64,000 nt of DNA, from assembly GCA_013397695.1 (NCBI GenBank), contig VYZI01000109.1, forward strand, positions 325,966 through 389,965, in the 5' to 3' direction. The translations under genes and the position numbers were made by a program. Below, one piece after another: positions 52,461 through 64,000 of the stretch (position 1 is the stretch's first letter; each line of letters opens with the position of its first letter). The notes beneath the pieces are model-generated. The model had not been told where the DNA came from and searched no databases. It was given only the letters and a program-made list of their open reading frames with translations. The stretch comes from Centropus unirufus (lineage: Eukaryota; Chordata; Aves; Cuculiformes; Centropidae).

Positions 52461-52675
52461 ACAACAAACATCGCTCCTAATCTTGGCACAAGGTCCAGAG
52501 CCTGACCAAGCCTCTGGCAAGCGTGCCTCCCTCTTATTCTCTTCTAAGCATGAGTTCCCATGAAAGTGAGGTTTCTGAAGACAGCAAAAGCATGTCTGTG
52601 TTGTGAGCAGGAGGTTGGAAAGAAGAGAAAATAAGGCATAAGGGAACAGAACCATTACAGATTAAAAGGTTCTAT

Positions 52676-52707
52676 TAAGAAAGAAGCTTCATAAGAAAGA
52701 AGCTTCT
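52676..52707. repeat. 16-bp tandem duplication
   Basis: TAAGAAAGAAGCTTCA (52676-52691) is followed immediately by TAAGAAAGAAGCTTCT (52692-52707). Fifteen of 16 bases match. Confidence 0.95.
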
Positions 52708-53776
52708 ATTTCGAGGACACAAAGTGGAAAACTATATAGTACCTGTCATATTATTTTATCCTTGCAGCGTGACCTTCAGGAATAAAATCAGTCAGATTTG
52801 TATGACAAGGGAAGGCAGAAAAAGAGGAGGGCTCAAACAGTACGGTCAGAGTGGTGACAAGAACCTAAGACTGATATCTGATACAATTAGAAATGGAGAA
52901 AACTCATGAAAGATTAAAAACCTGCCCAAGTTGACTGTGAGATTTTATTGTAAGGACTTTAGCATAAAAAAGAAGCAGCAAAAGCAGTGAATGCTGCTGC
53001 TGACAGACCCTGCAATAGAATAGGGAAACACAATCAAAAACTGTATCAACAGAGAAGTCAAATACTTGCACAGCAGATAACGTATGGAAGTCCCAGCAAC
53101 AGAATAAGAAGGATAGTATATAAAAAAAAACCCTATACAACAAAGAAAAGAGAGCAGCTCTGCTAGTGAACACAAACGCTGAAGTGGTGTTGACCCTACC
53201 TGAAGGGGCAAAGGCCAACTAATGCATACAGCTACGCCACCAGATGCGTCATCTGCATTAAATTACAGAGAAGGAACGCAGGAGAGCTCACAAAGACAGC
53301 CAGGAACCAGTCAGAGGAAGGAGGGCAAGCAAAAGATTAGCAGCTTCATGCAAGTAGCCTGGTAAAGAGTGCTAAAAAACCCTACAAACAGTATTTCTTT
53401 TTTTCTCCTACTCAGACCGCAAATGTCTCACGATAGTTATTGAAACAACTGAATGTAATAAGACACTTTGTTCCCATCAACATCACTGCTATACAACAGG
53501 ATTACTCAGCCAAATCATCTAAGAAGTGCAAAACATATTTTGTTTTCATTCATTATGACTTTTTCCACAGTTGTGATAAAAATCAAAACAGCGTGTCCTT
53601 CACAGGAGGCAATATAAAGAGAATAGCTCGAGGATTCTTCCTTTATCCTATTATTGCTAAGACAGAAAACACATTTTTGCAATGCCCTACCTAAAAAAAA
53701 AAATAGACCTTTTATATTTGGCAAGAAGCATGGAAAAGTTCAGGCAAGGGGCCAGATGTTTTGTTAAAATATATAA

Positions 53777-54238
53777 TTGGTTTTGCTGAGGACCCACAAA
53801 CAGTGCCCTGAAAATCTCATTCTAATGCCCAGCATCAGGTTTTATCTCAGAGGTATAAAAGCATATTTACGCACTTTAATTCATACATTAAGTTATTTCA
53901 GCACAATCTTTCATAAAACAAGGCACGCTGCTGCCGAGTGCTGCAGAGTGAGGGAACTCCTTGTTCCACACTGCTTCTTTCCCCCGCTCCTCTTCCCTGC
54001 CACCATCACCACCTGCTTGTGCCACCACCCACAGGCTATGTCCCCATCTGAGCACCTCGTAAGAGGGTTTCATGAATGTACGCATCTACATGGATTCCCT
54101 TTTGCCCCAGCTTTTTATGGCACAGTCTGCATCCAAGTCACTGTTCCTGGATTTTCCCACAAAAAAAAATATATAACACAATCTCAGAACAGATTCACAA
54201 GATGGAGAAAAGCCCCTCAGTCTCTCATTCCACTGTGA
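53777..54238 (+). other. unexplained 153-codon open frame, probably chance
   Basis: An open frame antisense to CDK19. The product is rich in histidine, cysteine and proline in its middle third (CFFPPLLFPATITTCLCHHP), with no recognised domain. A minus-strand frame overlaps it. No promoter, splice or repeat evidence supports a gene. Confidence 0.08.
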
Positions 54239-55627
54239 GCATCCTCTTACCCAGTGCCTGCAGATTTTTAGGTATTTTAAATGGACAAAATGATGTGATA
54301 TGACACAGATATGACGGAGCAACAGGACTCAATGGAAAGAGACATTACAAATATCAAATAAAAAGACAACGATAATGAAGAAAATGCAATGCTAAACAGA
54401 AGCATGAAAAGACACGCCGATGAGTGTCATTTTATAAAGCCCAAATAATTTTTAAAAACCTCTTTCAGGAAAAGCCATGCAAGGAAGATTCCTTCCTTAA
54501 AGTTTTCTTTACTATTCATAGCACACGAACTGGACTGTATGCAAAACCAGAGCAATTAGTTTAAATACTGCCAACATTCTCACTGGTGATAATTGGTTGC
54601 TTCTCGCAAGAACATCTGTTCCATCTTCCTTAAGAAACAAAGTACAGACCCTGTTACCTAGACAACAGAATCCTTCTGAGCATCATGTACTATAAAAGGG
54701 CAAAATCAGCCTAAGTCACACCTCACACGTTCCCCCCACCACTCCCTTCATTGCCGTTAATGCAACCGAATGCTGTGACTTTAAGCCCAAATTTATCAGG
54801 TCACAAACTCAGGCCCTCTTTCACGTGTATTAGAGGTAACAGCAGTCTTAGTGTCCTTTGGCCAAGCAACAGTCACTTTAGGGCTTTGTATGCAACCCAT
54901 TTCCACCAACGTGACCGCCAAGTTGTCACGGGGAAAACACTGCAGGTTCAAGAGCAAAGAGCAAGTCCAAGAGCAAATCCTATCAAAACTAGAAATCTCA
55001 GCTCAGACCCCTTGAATCCGGTCCAGAAGCAGTCAACTCCCTTGCCATGCCTCTGGATTAGTGGGATGGAGGTGGGTGTCATCCCATACCAGCGTTCACC
55101 AGTGCCTTCCAGCCAAGTTAAGGACAGTAGCAGGAGATTTGCTTTTGGAAGATGCCTTTTGTTGCCTTAGCAAACTCACCATGGTTTTATTAAGACTGAT
55201 GAAATATTAACAACAAAGTGCACCAGAGGACAAATTCCTCTGCATACTTTTGTTACACAAATGGACTTCTTTTTTCCTTTATGCATGTGAGGGAGGACCA
55301 GCAAACACGGAAGGTCATATGTGCGAAACCTAAGGAGATTAAGCACTCTGAAAGGAAAAGACCTCACTGGGGCAAAACAAACAACACTCCATTATCAAAT
55401 GAAGTTGATTTCGATTCATCTTCCTTCTGACAACACCCTAAACTACCTTCCACCCTCCTTCATATCTTGGCTACAAGAAGAACTCCACTGTATCCCCCAA
55501 TGCATATGCTGCAGCTGTCCCTGTTGTGGGATGAAGCTCCTGCGTGGGGAACCCCATACTCTCATGCATTTGGTTTTGCACGTGCAAGAGCAGCCACAGG
55601 AATCCTGGGGAGGTGCTCTCCATCCTT

Positions 55628-55894
55628 ACAGAACAAGGAGGAATGGTCTTAAGCTGAAAGAAGGTAGATTTCCATTAGAAATTAGGAAGAAATGTTTTCC
55701 TGTGAGGGTGGTGAGGCACTGGAACACGTTGCCCAGAGAAGTCCTGGCTGCCCCATCCTGAAGGTTTTCAAAGACCAGCTTGGATAGGGCCTTGAGTATC
55801 CTGATCCAGTGGGAGGTGCCCCTGCCCATAGCAGGGGCTTGGAACTGAATGATCTTTAAGGTCCCTTCGACCCAAACCATTCCATGATTCCATG
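55628..55894 (+). repeat. CR1 LINE 3' fragment, about 265 bp
   Basis: Plus-strand copy: AACAAGGAGGAATGGTCTTA, AGCTGAAAGAAGGTAGATTT, GAGGCACTGGAACACGTTGC, GGTGCCCCTGCCCATAGCAG, ending GATCTTTAAGGTCCCTTCGA and two terminal octamer-like units (ATTCCATG, ATTCCATG). This is the most complete 3' end in the window. Confidence 0.96.
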
Positions 55895-56523
55895 AATCAT
55901 GCTCCAAGTATGTATTTAAAGCTTCAAGTTAGTCAGCACAAGCCAACAGCAGCAGAAAAAAAACAAGCAAGAAAAGGAGCAAAGACTATTAAACCAAAAT
56001 ATTAGCAATCAGCTCACCACAGACCACACAAGAGAACTGAAAGCTTTAGGACTTGACTAAAGCAAACATGACCGGCACTTCTATGGGAATGCTCTGACAC
56101 GTTATGTTTCCACCTATTTCCACTGGTATGCAGAACAACACAGAAATAATTATATGTGCATCTGATAAGCAAGTAGATGGCATTTTGAGCATTAAACTTA
56201 ATATTCCTGGTTACTCTAGTTAAGAACAGAAGATAAGCATGGGGTTTTTTATTTGCTTTGCAGATTCTGCATTTTTAGAGGGGAATTCAAGGCCAGTTAG
56301 TTTGATAAGACAGAAATTGAATGGTTTAAAGGAAGGCTTCCATAACAGCACCTTATACAGGAGTGTTTCACAGAAGAAAGATAATATTTAAAATAATCCC
56401 AGTGGGAAAGGAATACTGATTTGTTTTTCAAGCCCATCTGTGGTGAAAAAACAAACCCAAAAAAAACCCCAAGAATTCTGTGGGCACAGAAGAAAGAAAA
56501 TAATCTGTATTGCAGTTGCCCAT

Positions 56524-56557
56524 AAGAAGAAGAAGAAAAAAAAAAAAAAAAGAAAGA
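56524..56557. repeat. GAA-repeat grading into poly-A
   Basis: AAGAAGAAGAAG followed by a run of 17 A and AGAAAG on the plus strand. It is a probable length-variable microsatellite. Confidence 0.85.
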
Positions 56558-58234
56558 ATCCACCTGGCCTCAGGCTGCAAATCTAAACAATGGAGATAGG
56601 TGAAAAGGATTAAAACTTTAAATCCCAGTAGAATTCTGTATTTAGACTACAAGGCTTCAAGCAGGTTCAGTGAATTTCAGATATGGAATGGTACAAAAGA
56701 CAATTTAGTAGCGGTGAAATACTTCTAGGCTGCAAGTATAATAAATACTTAGAGGAGAATATAAAGCTGAAAGATCACCTCTCCTCAGAAAAATAAACAT
56801 GTCAAACCAGAAGGAACAATTATTAGTCTGAAGTACAAAGACACCAAGGCAGATAAGGATACTGAACAAACCTTGGAGTCAGGTCAGAGAGAGATCAAGA
56901 GTAATAAGCTTTTTCAGAATAAAAAAGCTCAGAGAAGTCAAACCAAAATGGATCCAAGACAGAGCTAGTGGTCAGGAAACCACTGGGCTGCTTGCACATA
57001 CGAAAGGCATCCGGAGAAAAACGGAGAAGAAAGCAACGGAAATGGTACAATAGGCAACTGGGGTAGAAAAGAAACTGGAGTAATCTAATAAGCAAGTGAA
57101 AAGATGGAAAGACAATGAGAACTGAGAAATAAACTCTGCAGAGGCCACAGGATGGGATAAGTTCATTAGCACAGGAAGCAAAGACCGAGGCTTCCCCAAA
57201 TGTCAAGAGCTGGCAGCAGATCTCACATTTCATAACGGCCTGTAATCAGATTTATTCTACTCGTAGCTTCTTTCAATTTGCTGTTCACATATTCAAAAAC
57301 CAAATGATTTTTTCCAATCCCACAGCCTGCCAGGACTGCCCTAACTTCAGCCTCCTCGGGTGAGGAAGGATGAACATGATGCTCCTTCTGGCAAGGCAGG
57401 GACATTTCACCACTCAGGTGGCCAAATGGAGCAGAGAACAAATCCACGACACTTGCAGCTTTCTTACCAAAACGCAAACCAATCAAACTCCACACGGTAA
57501 CAACCTCACTCTGTAAACCTGAGGATCAAGTGCATCGCAGTCCTTCAGGCTATCCGTTTAGTGACTGCTCTACTGTTAACTGCAGTTTGGACACAGGAAA
57601 AACTCCCTGTGCCTCAAAATCCCCATACAATGACATATCAAGTCACCATAAAGACAAGAAAAATCCCAGCCGGACACAGTGAGAGCCGTATTCAAACAGA
57701 CCTGGTTTTCAATTTACCACAGAAACTGACACAGAGGCTCATGAGAAAAGGAATACCACAGTGAAACTTTTAACATAATGAAATTCAGAGAAGTGAATAA
57801 TGTTTTAGCAGAAAATAATTTGACATTTTGCCTTCAATAACAAAGCTGACTGCAACTTACCTACAGAAACCTGCAGGGTAAAATAGGACAATAGACTAAA
57901 AACACTACATATTTAACCATACACAGGGGTGAAACCAATGCCAAACGACCTATTGAAAAAAAACAACTTCTTATTAACATTTGGTGAAGTCCTAAACATT
58001 TTTCTACTGATGTTTCATTCTCAATCCAGCCATTTCTGTTCTGTATTAATAACATTTTATTTCTGCCTCACAGATCCGGTGGGCAAACAGAAGCTTCAGA
58101 CAGCTTTCAGGTCAGGACTAGCAGAGAGGCGAGTAAAGATAAGACTGTGCTGGGAGTACATAAGAACTATTTGATAAGAGTGAACAATCAGTCCGAGTCT
58201 TTTGTACAACTCAAAGAAGTCTCTGAGCCCCAAA

Positions 58235-58905
58235 ACCTGATTTTATGAGAGACCTTAACCTCCCTCACCTCTACTGGAAGGGCAACCCAGCAGAGAACAA
58301 GCAATCCAGGTCATTTTTGGAGCTTATGAGGAACAACTTCTTTATAGGCACACTGGACGGGCCAACAATGCTGGCACACAGCTGGTCTCAAACAATGAAA
58401 AACTGGTTGGAGATGAGACAATCAAAGGCAGCTTCGACTTGAGCAACCATCAGCTGCTTCAAGATCCTGAGTGGAATGAGGAAGGCAAGTAACAGAATAG
58501 AGACCTAGAGCTTCAGGAGAAGAGATTTTAGCTTATTGAAGGAACTGGGAGGTTGCCATGAGAAGCAGCTCTGAAGAGCAAAGGAGCTCAGGAAAGCTGG
58601 CGTATCGACTCAGTAACGTGAGTATCAGGACACCAACTTGGCCAAGCAGATTGCCAAAACTTCAGTGCCAGAAGGGCAGTGCACAAAGGGGGGCAAACAA
58701 GGACAGGCTGCATAGGACTTTGGAAACACTGCCCAGGCACGTAGGGATGGAGTCGGGAAAGCCACAGCTCACGCTGAATTGAGACTCGCAAGGAATGCTG
58801 AGGGCACCAAGACAAGCTTCTACTACTACATGAGCTGTGAGAGGCTGAACAAGAAAATTTGAGCGTGGTGCTGAACAGGGCAAGCTCGCAATTCCATCTG
58901 AAGAC
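58235..58905 (+). repeat. internal CR1 LINE ORF2 fragment (endonuclease end and linker)
   Basis: Plus-strand decayed coding DNA of a CR1-type LINE. Near 58242 the translation reads RDLNLPHLYWKGN, matching the endonuclease motif GDFN-LPDICW, then KQSRSFLELMRNNFF. Shifting frame gives GSFDLSNHQLL (the SDH region of the endonuclease) and then KASNRIET and SFRRRDFSLLKEL. Near 58770 it gives AELRLARNAEGTKTSFYYYM, the linker before the reverse transcriptase. Several frameshifts and stops break it. The catalytic aspartate motif is altered (RDLN for GDFN). Neither the reverse-transcriptase domain nor the CR1 3' end follows. Confidence 0.75.
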
Positions 58906-59284
58906 AAGTTCTAACTTAAAGAATCCATCATCTGAAAACTCGTGCCATCACCTCTCAGCCAGAGGCATCAAACACAGTCAGGTGTCATGTTAAATTAGAG
59001 CCAGGACACATTCTAGAGTCACGTAAAGTCAATATGGCATTCAAAGGATTTTACAACTCCACACAGAATAAACTGAAAACGTATAAACAAATTTCTCTTG
59101 ACTACATGGAAAGTACAAAAGGAGGAACATAGGGAAAACATGGAATGAGAAAGACAGAATGAATAACCAAAGAGAAAAAGAAAGGTTTATGATGTCAATT
59201 CCGGGAAAAAACAAAACCAACAAAAAAAAATCTACAAAATATTCCAGTTGAAGCTTTAAAATATGTAAGTGTATGTTCATGTGT

Positions 59285-59298
59285 GCGCACACACACAC
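59285..59298. repeat. short CA repeat
   Basis: A short run of CA dinucleotides next to GTGTGCG, followed by a direct repeat of CTTACAGG. It is too short to be a robust microsatellite. Confidence 0.6.
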
Positions 59299-59365
59299 TT
59301 ACAGGCTTACAGGCAGTATCTAAGTCTGGCAAATAAGTAATTAAAAATGTCTTTTTTGCATTATC

Positions 59366-59378
59366 TTTTTTTTTTTTT
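59366..59378. repeat. poly-T run
   Basis: Thirteen T on the plus strand within a longer T-rich stretch. Confidence 0.8.
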
Positions 59379-62148
59379 AATCTTTTTTAACTCTGTTCTT
59401 TTTAATCGGGGTGATACAGTAGTGATTTGCTGCGGGTGCCGTGCTGCCCACAGCTTAACCTGCAGAGCCTTGGCTTTGCTTTTTTGTTTATTTCGGCTGT
59501 AGGCACTGTCGGTCAGTTTTGCACTTGTGTCTTCTGAGAACACTCTGGATCTGAAGCAAACAGCAAATTCCAGGTGAAAACAACCACCCCTGAAAAGCGC
59601 TGAACACCCATTTTCCCTAGTCAGCTCCACTGGGAATCTGGATTATATCCTAACTGATGTCAAGTCTCAAACTTGTAGAGAAGCTTCTGCAGCTCACACT
59701 GTCAGAATGGGGTAAAGGCTTCCTTTTTCTTCTTTTCAACATGCTTGTCAGAGATTGGTTGATATTGCTCTACTCCTTTGAGCAGGGACAACTTCAAGAA
59801 AAGGAAAGTAATTTCTGTATGCAAAAGAAAAAAGAGAGAAGTTCCAAGCAATGGTGTAGTAAAAGCAGCATTTCCGTTTTCCTTTCTCCTCTGAACGCTC
59901 TTTTCTGCTGTTATTAAACTGCTGAAGGAGGCGGCCATAGCCAGACAATGAGACAATGCTCTGCTTTCATCATAATTACTTGACAAAAAGTAATATTTCC
60001 AGCCCCAACACTTATTTTCATAAACATCACAGTACATTTATGGGCCAATACAACAAAAATCAACTTCATTGATTAAAACAAAAATCTCTTTTTTGATTCC
60101 ACAGGTTTACAACCTGTGCACTTATTAAATAAAGTTAATTGTTCTTTCAGATACAATAAAATAAAAAAAGACAAAAAACATCCACAAAACACCTTTGAAG
60201 AATAACCAGAGCAGGAATGTAAGTACTCCCTTACATGAAAAGTATTTAAATTACACAGATTATACAAGATTAGGCCATGTAACAGAGAGCACTATGGCAT
60301 GCAAAACATGAGTTGTCATGTAGCTGAACCAAAAATCTTCTTCCAGCTGATTCATACTTACAAAAACCACGACGCATAGATGTTTCTAGCCAACACATGC
60401 CTTAACTCTCTAATAAAAATCCCTTACCAAAAAAACATTTTTTAAACTTCTACTTATTTCACTACCTCCAGCTATTGAAAGGAGTGGAGTTTCAGAGTTT
60501 CCACAAACAAATCTAACAATCTTTTCTAATTAGGTAGTAGAGAATTTATGGGGATATTTTACATTGCCAAACATTCTACACACTCATGTTATCTTGGCAA
60601 GGGAAAAGAAGTTCTGACATTCAAAAGGAATCTCCTACAGCAAAGGTAGTCAGGGACAGACTGTTTAAAGCCTTGTTTTACCTAACCTTGCCTTAAACAA
60701 AGCCAGAGACCAAAGTTAGAAGCCTCTTTTTTTACCTGATGATACTGCAAGTGGTTGTGCTGGGCAAGGTCAAAGAAAAGGTCAACAGAGCCAAAGCAGA
60801 GGACCAGCACCCGTTATGAAATTCTGCGTAACTGCACTTGGAAAGCCAGTGGCATCACAAATCCTTAAAGTGTTCTATCGATACTGAGAGGGTGCAATTA
60901 TTCCCATACTGCTGATCTTTTCTGCGTGCCCAAGAGATGCAGAGCCAGGTCAAACAGGTCATGAGGCCAGCCTGGTCCGCAGCCTCAAATTAAGTAGCTT
61001 CACGTCTGGTTCATTTGACTAAGCAGTTTCCAGCCAGGGAGGTGAGAGCAGCTTGTGACATTCAGCCCCGAGAGAGCTGAAAGCAAAGAAGCTTTACCAG
61101 CTCTACCAGCAAGGCACAAGATGTTCCCTCGGGCCAGCAAGCACTGCTGAGGAGCACAAGGCAAAGGCACAAAGTGCTTCAAGACAGGCAGCAAGCCTGG
61201 CTGGACCTCCCTGGCTCAGCTAGGGCACCTCAACAGCAGACCCCCAAAGCAAGGAGGAGGGAAGCACAGCCCCAGAGGAGCTGCCTGTGAGCAAGGGAAG
61301 GCCAAGGACAGCAAGGAGGCAGAAAAAATGAACATAAATGCAGTGGGGCAGAGCTTCGCTCAAGGGAGCCCAGAAACACAAAAAGGTCACAAAAACCAAC
61401 TGTTTAAAATGTAAGACTTCTAAAACCTTGCCCACCCTCAGGAACTGAGGCCAAAAAAACTTGTAGCCTCGATGGCTTTGGAACACACACTGCTTCAAAA
61501 AGCAATTGAATAATTTGTGCACTCTTAAATGATGATGTTAAATGAGTTCTAAAAGCTCATTTGAACAGTCTGGACTATTTCAGCCTGTACCCATAAATGC
61601 AAGTATGAAAACAAAGGACAACTTAATGTTCCCACTAGTGTCGCACACTGTACTGGCAATGTTTCAAGGTCTCCCAGGAGGAGCAGCCTCAAGAAGCTCC
61701 ACTAATAACTAGCACACAGAGGCGCAGGATGTGGCAACTGAAATGGTCACCTCTCCCAGACCCAACATTCACACAGGGCAGAACTGCAGCAATTCAGGGC
61801 ACTCTTCAACAAAGCTAGGAGAGAAATGCTGCTGTTCTGGGGCTTTAACTTCTCCCATTTAAATAATCTGTAACAAACTAGTCTAATTCTTTTCCCCATA
61901 GAAAAAAGGCTACTGAGCTATTAAAAAAAAAACCAAACAAATCTGATACAGAAAAATCCAATAATCAATCTAGATTTAAGATCACTATTTGCAAAGAAGA
62001 TGGCTAGAGCTGGGAATTTATACTTGGAAGAGGGGAAGCTCTCAGTGTTGGGGGTGGGGAGAGAAGCTGGAGAGAACCAGAACTAGACAGAAGAGCCCCC
62101 TGGGACCTTAGTCAAATCACTGGCTCACGAGAAACCTTTAGCAGTAGT

Positions 62149-62401
62149 CATAGAAACACAGAATCACAGAATGACTTGGGTTGGATGGGACCTTAAAGAT
62201 CACCCGGTTCCACCCCACTCCACCCTGGGGAGGGAGACCTTCAGGTTGCTCAAGGCCCCATCCAACCAGGTCTTGAAAGCCTCTAAGGATGGGGCATCCG
62301 TAACTTGTCTGGGCGAACTCTTCCAGTGTCTCAACAACCTCACAGGAAAAAAAATTCTTCCTAATATCTAATATTAATCTACCCTCTTTCAGCTTAAAAC
62401 T
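62149..62401 (-). repeat. CR1 LINE 3' fragment, about 250 bp
   Basis: Minus-strand copy: CATAGAAACACAGAATCACA at the 3' terminus, GGTTGGATGGGACCTTAAAG, GGTTGCTCAAGGCCCCATCC, GGATGGGGCATCCGTAACTT, AAAATTCTTCCTAATATCTA and CTTTCAGCTTAAAACTATC at the truncated 5' side. It is in the same orientation as CDK19 and as the copy 0.6 kb away. Confidence 0.96.
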
Positions 62402-63007
62402 ATCTTTGTCTGCAGGCTGCGCTTTGGCAGGGTTGGGGGCGTTGTGTAAAGGTGTTATAGAAAGAAAGATATTCTTAAACTTCCCACTTTAGGGTCAAGA
62501 AGACTTTCAGAGCAGGACTATAATCCCTGCAGTACAAGTGACCACTAACAAATACATCATTGGTTTCCATGATATTATTACTGCTGTTTTAATACATTTA
62601 CATGGAACTGCCTCAGTAAGAGAACAGCTAGAACACACTTATAATATTGACTGTTTTTCAGAAGAAAATCGAACTTATTTAAATGAAAATAATTCTAGAT
62701 TAGGTGTGTGTTTTGGTGACAGACTCAAAAAAAGACAATTGGGGAATGAAGTTCAGACCCCTCACAGATTTTCTAAGAGCTTTGAGATACCCAATTTCAG
62801 TGACCACAAAAGAGGAAGCTGGGATAGAAGAGGGACTTGAATCTTGTATTGGAACTTATCAAACCAATGTTTCTTCTTCATATTTCACTGTCAACTAGTA
62901 TATAATGCTATTTTAATAGTACAAAATGTTTATCTGCTTATTAGAAATACACCTGGAAGGGCATGGCTCTATTTCTACTGGATGGATAGAAACACTAGAA
63001 GATTGTT

Positions 63008-63287
63008 TCATAGAATCTTTCTCATTGGAAGGGACCTCTTGCAACCTAGCCCAGCCTCCCTGCTCAAACATAGTCAGGTAGAACAGGCTGCCCCTGACTG
63101 TGTCCTGTCGAGCTCTGAGTATTTCCACAGCTGGACACTTCAGAACCTCTCTGGGTAACCTGCTCCAGTGCTTGGTCACCCTCACAGTAAAGAAGTGTCT
63201 TTTTGCACCCAGATGGAATTTCCTGTATGTCAATGTGTGCCCATTGTCTCTCGTCCTGTCACTGGGCACCACCAAGAAGAGTCTGGT
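63008..63287 (-). repeat. CR1 LINE 3' fragment of a different subfamily, about 280 bp
   Basis: Minus-strand copy: CATAGAATCTTTCTCATTGG, AAGGGACCTCTTGCAACCTA, CTCTGGGTAACCTGCTCCAG, CACCCTCACAGTAAAGAAGT, TGTGTGCCCATTGTCTCTCG and TCCTGTCACTGGGCACCACC. The internal wording (GTGCCCATTG..., CTGGGCACCAC) differs from the copy at 62.1 kb and marks another CR1 subfamily. A 139-codon minus-strand frame (62913-63332) overlaps it and is partly the ORF2 tail (KRHFFTVRVTKHWSRLPREV). Confidence 0.93.
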
Positions 63288-64000
63288 AACAGCGGAGAAA
63301 GAGGTTTTACAGTTTTCGAAGTCTGAAGCCAAGACAGACCTATTTGATCTGTAACATTAGAATAGAGGAGTAGTCCACCTTTTATCCAAGGGAATGCTAG
63401 TCAGGAGCTTGGACTGAGTGTCTAGGCAATATTGCTACTCCAAAATGCCCCTGGACTGCAGAACTGAGTGCCTAGGAGGTCAGCAATATATTTCCCGAGG
63501 ACACTGTTAAGCATCCTCAGGCTACAGAATCATTAAAGTACTCTGATCATACACACAGAATCAAGTACAGTGGTGCTTTTTCCATAGTCTCAGCTTCCAC
63601 AGAATGTGGCTGAGGTTTGGGTTCTGAGAAATTTTGTTTTGGTCGGTTGGGGAAAGGGGTTTAAAAAATATCAAAAGCAACCCCCACAACATCATAACAT
63701 GGCCTCTCTCCAGGCTAATAATCTTTATTTAATTAGCAAACATTACCTTTTTTGTTATCTAAGCCTTTAAATATAAGATTAAATATTAATGCATTAATTA
63801 TAAGTCTGCTTCTCTTTGTGAAAAACATGCTCGATTTGTCTTGTTTCTGTATGATAAAAAGTTTGTTCTCCTTTTTCAACTATTTCACCTTTACCATAGT
63901 CAAATATTAGAAATGTGATTTTCTACATTATCTCAGGTTATAGAGTTTTAAGAAAAAGTTTGGAGAAGAGTAAGATACTATTTGAGGAGGTATCACAGGA

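Noticed and set aside
54751..55170. A 139-codon plus-strand frame as a gene
   Set aside because: It lies in locally GC-richer DNA where stop codons are rarer, with no recognised motif and no supporting signals.
55321..55761. A 146-codon plus-strand frame
   Set aside because: Its end runs into the CR1 fragment at 55628. The upstream part resembles nothing known.
63526..63545. ACAGAATCATTAAAGTACTC as a CR1 terminus
   Set aside because: Only about 15 bases resemble a CR1 end and no CR1 sequence follows on either side.

Overview
This window is a piece of a bird genome, and it lies inside one large gene. Four exons on the minus strand encode consecutive parts of a Mediator-type cyclin-dependent kinase. 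At four positions that separate the two vertebrate paralogs, the residues match CDK19 and not CDK8. The avian origin rests on many copies of the CR1 LINE, the dominant retrotransposon of birds, including several with the typical octamer-like 3' ends. No bacterial, viral or plasmid features were seen, and nothing suggests a second functional protein-coding gene.

Layout (the gene reads right to left). 64000-42021 is part of intron 2. 42020-41910 is exon 3. 41909-30274 is intron 3 (11.6 kb). 30273-30133 is exon 4. 30132-2253 is intron 4 (27.9 kb). 2252-2195 is exon 5. 2194-1143 is intron 5 (1.05 kb). 1142-1011 is exon 6. 1010-1 is the start of intron 6. Exons 1-2 (ATP-binding loop, catalytic lysine and the SMSACRE helix) must lie to the right of the window, and exon 7 onward to the left. 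The four exons join in frame and encode human-equivalent residues about 69-215: the rest of the N-lobe, the hinge, the HRD catalytic loop, the DMG motif and the activation segment through APE. All four have GT donors and AG acceptors.

The introns carry at least eight clear CR1 fragments. Most are 5'-truncated copies with 3' ends at about 4.1-4.4, 14.9-15.6, 18.6-19.4, 42.4-42.8, 45.1-45.3, 55.6-55.9, 62.1-62.4 and 63.0-63.3 kb. Fainter remnants sit at 3.3, 7.5, 27.4 and 28.3 kb. One fragment at 58.2-58.9 kb is an internal, decayed piece of CR1 ORF2 (endonuclease end and linker) without a recognisable 3' end. A repeat-like block of unknown family lies at 40.3-40.6 kb. Homopolymer runs, a purine-rich block and small tandem or inverted repeats complete the picture.

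I did not find an undescribed biological system here. The observations most worth checking are two unusually long unexplained open frames (6.4 kb and 23.8 kb), the internal-only CR1 fragment, the unidentified repeat-like block, and several hairpin-forming sequences inside introns.
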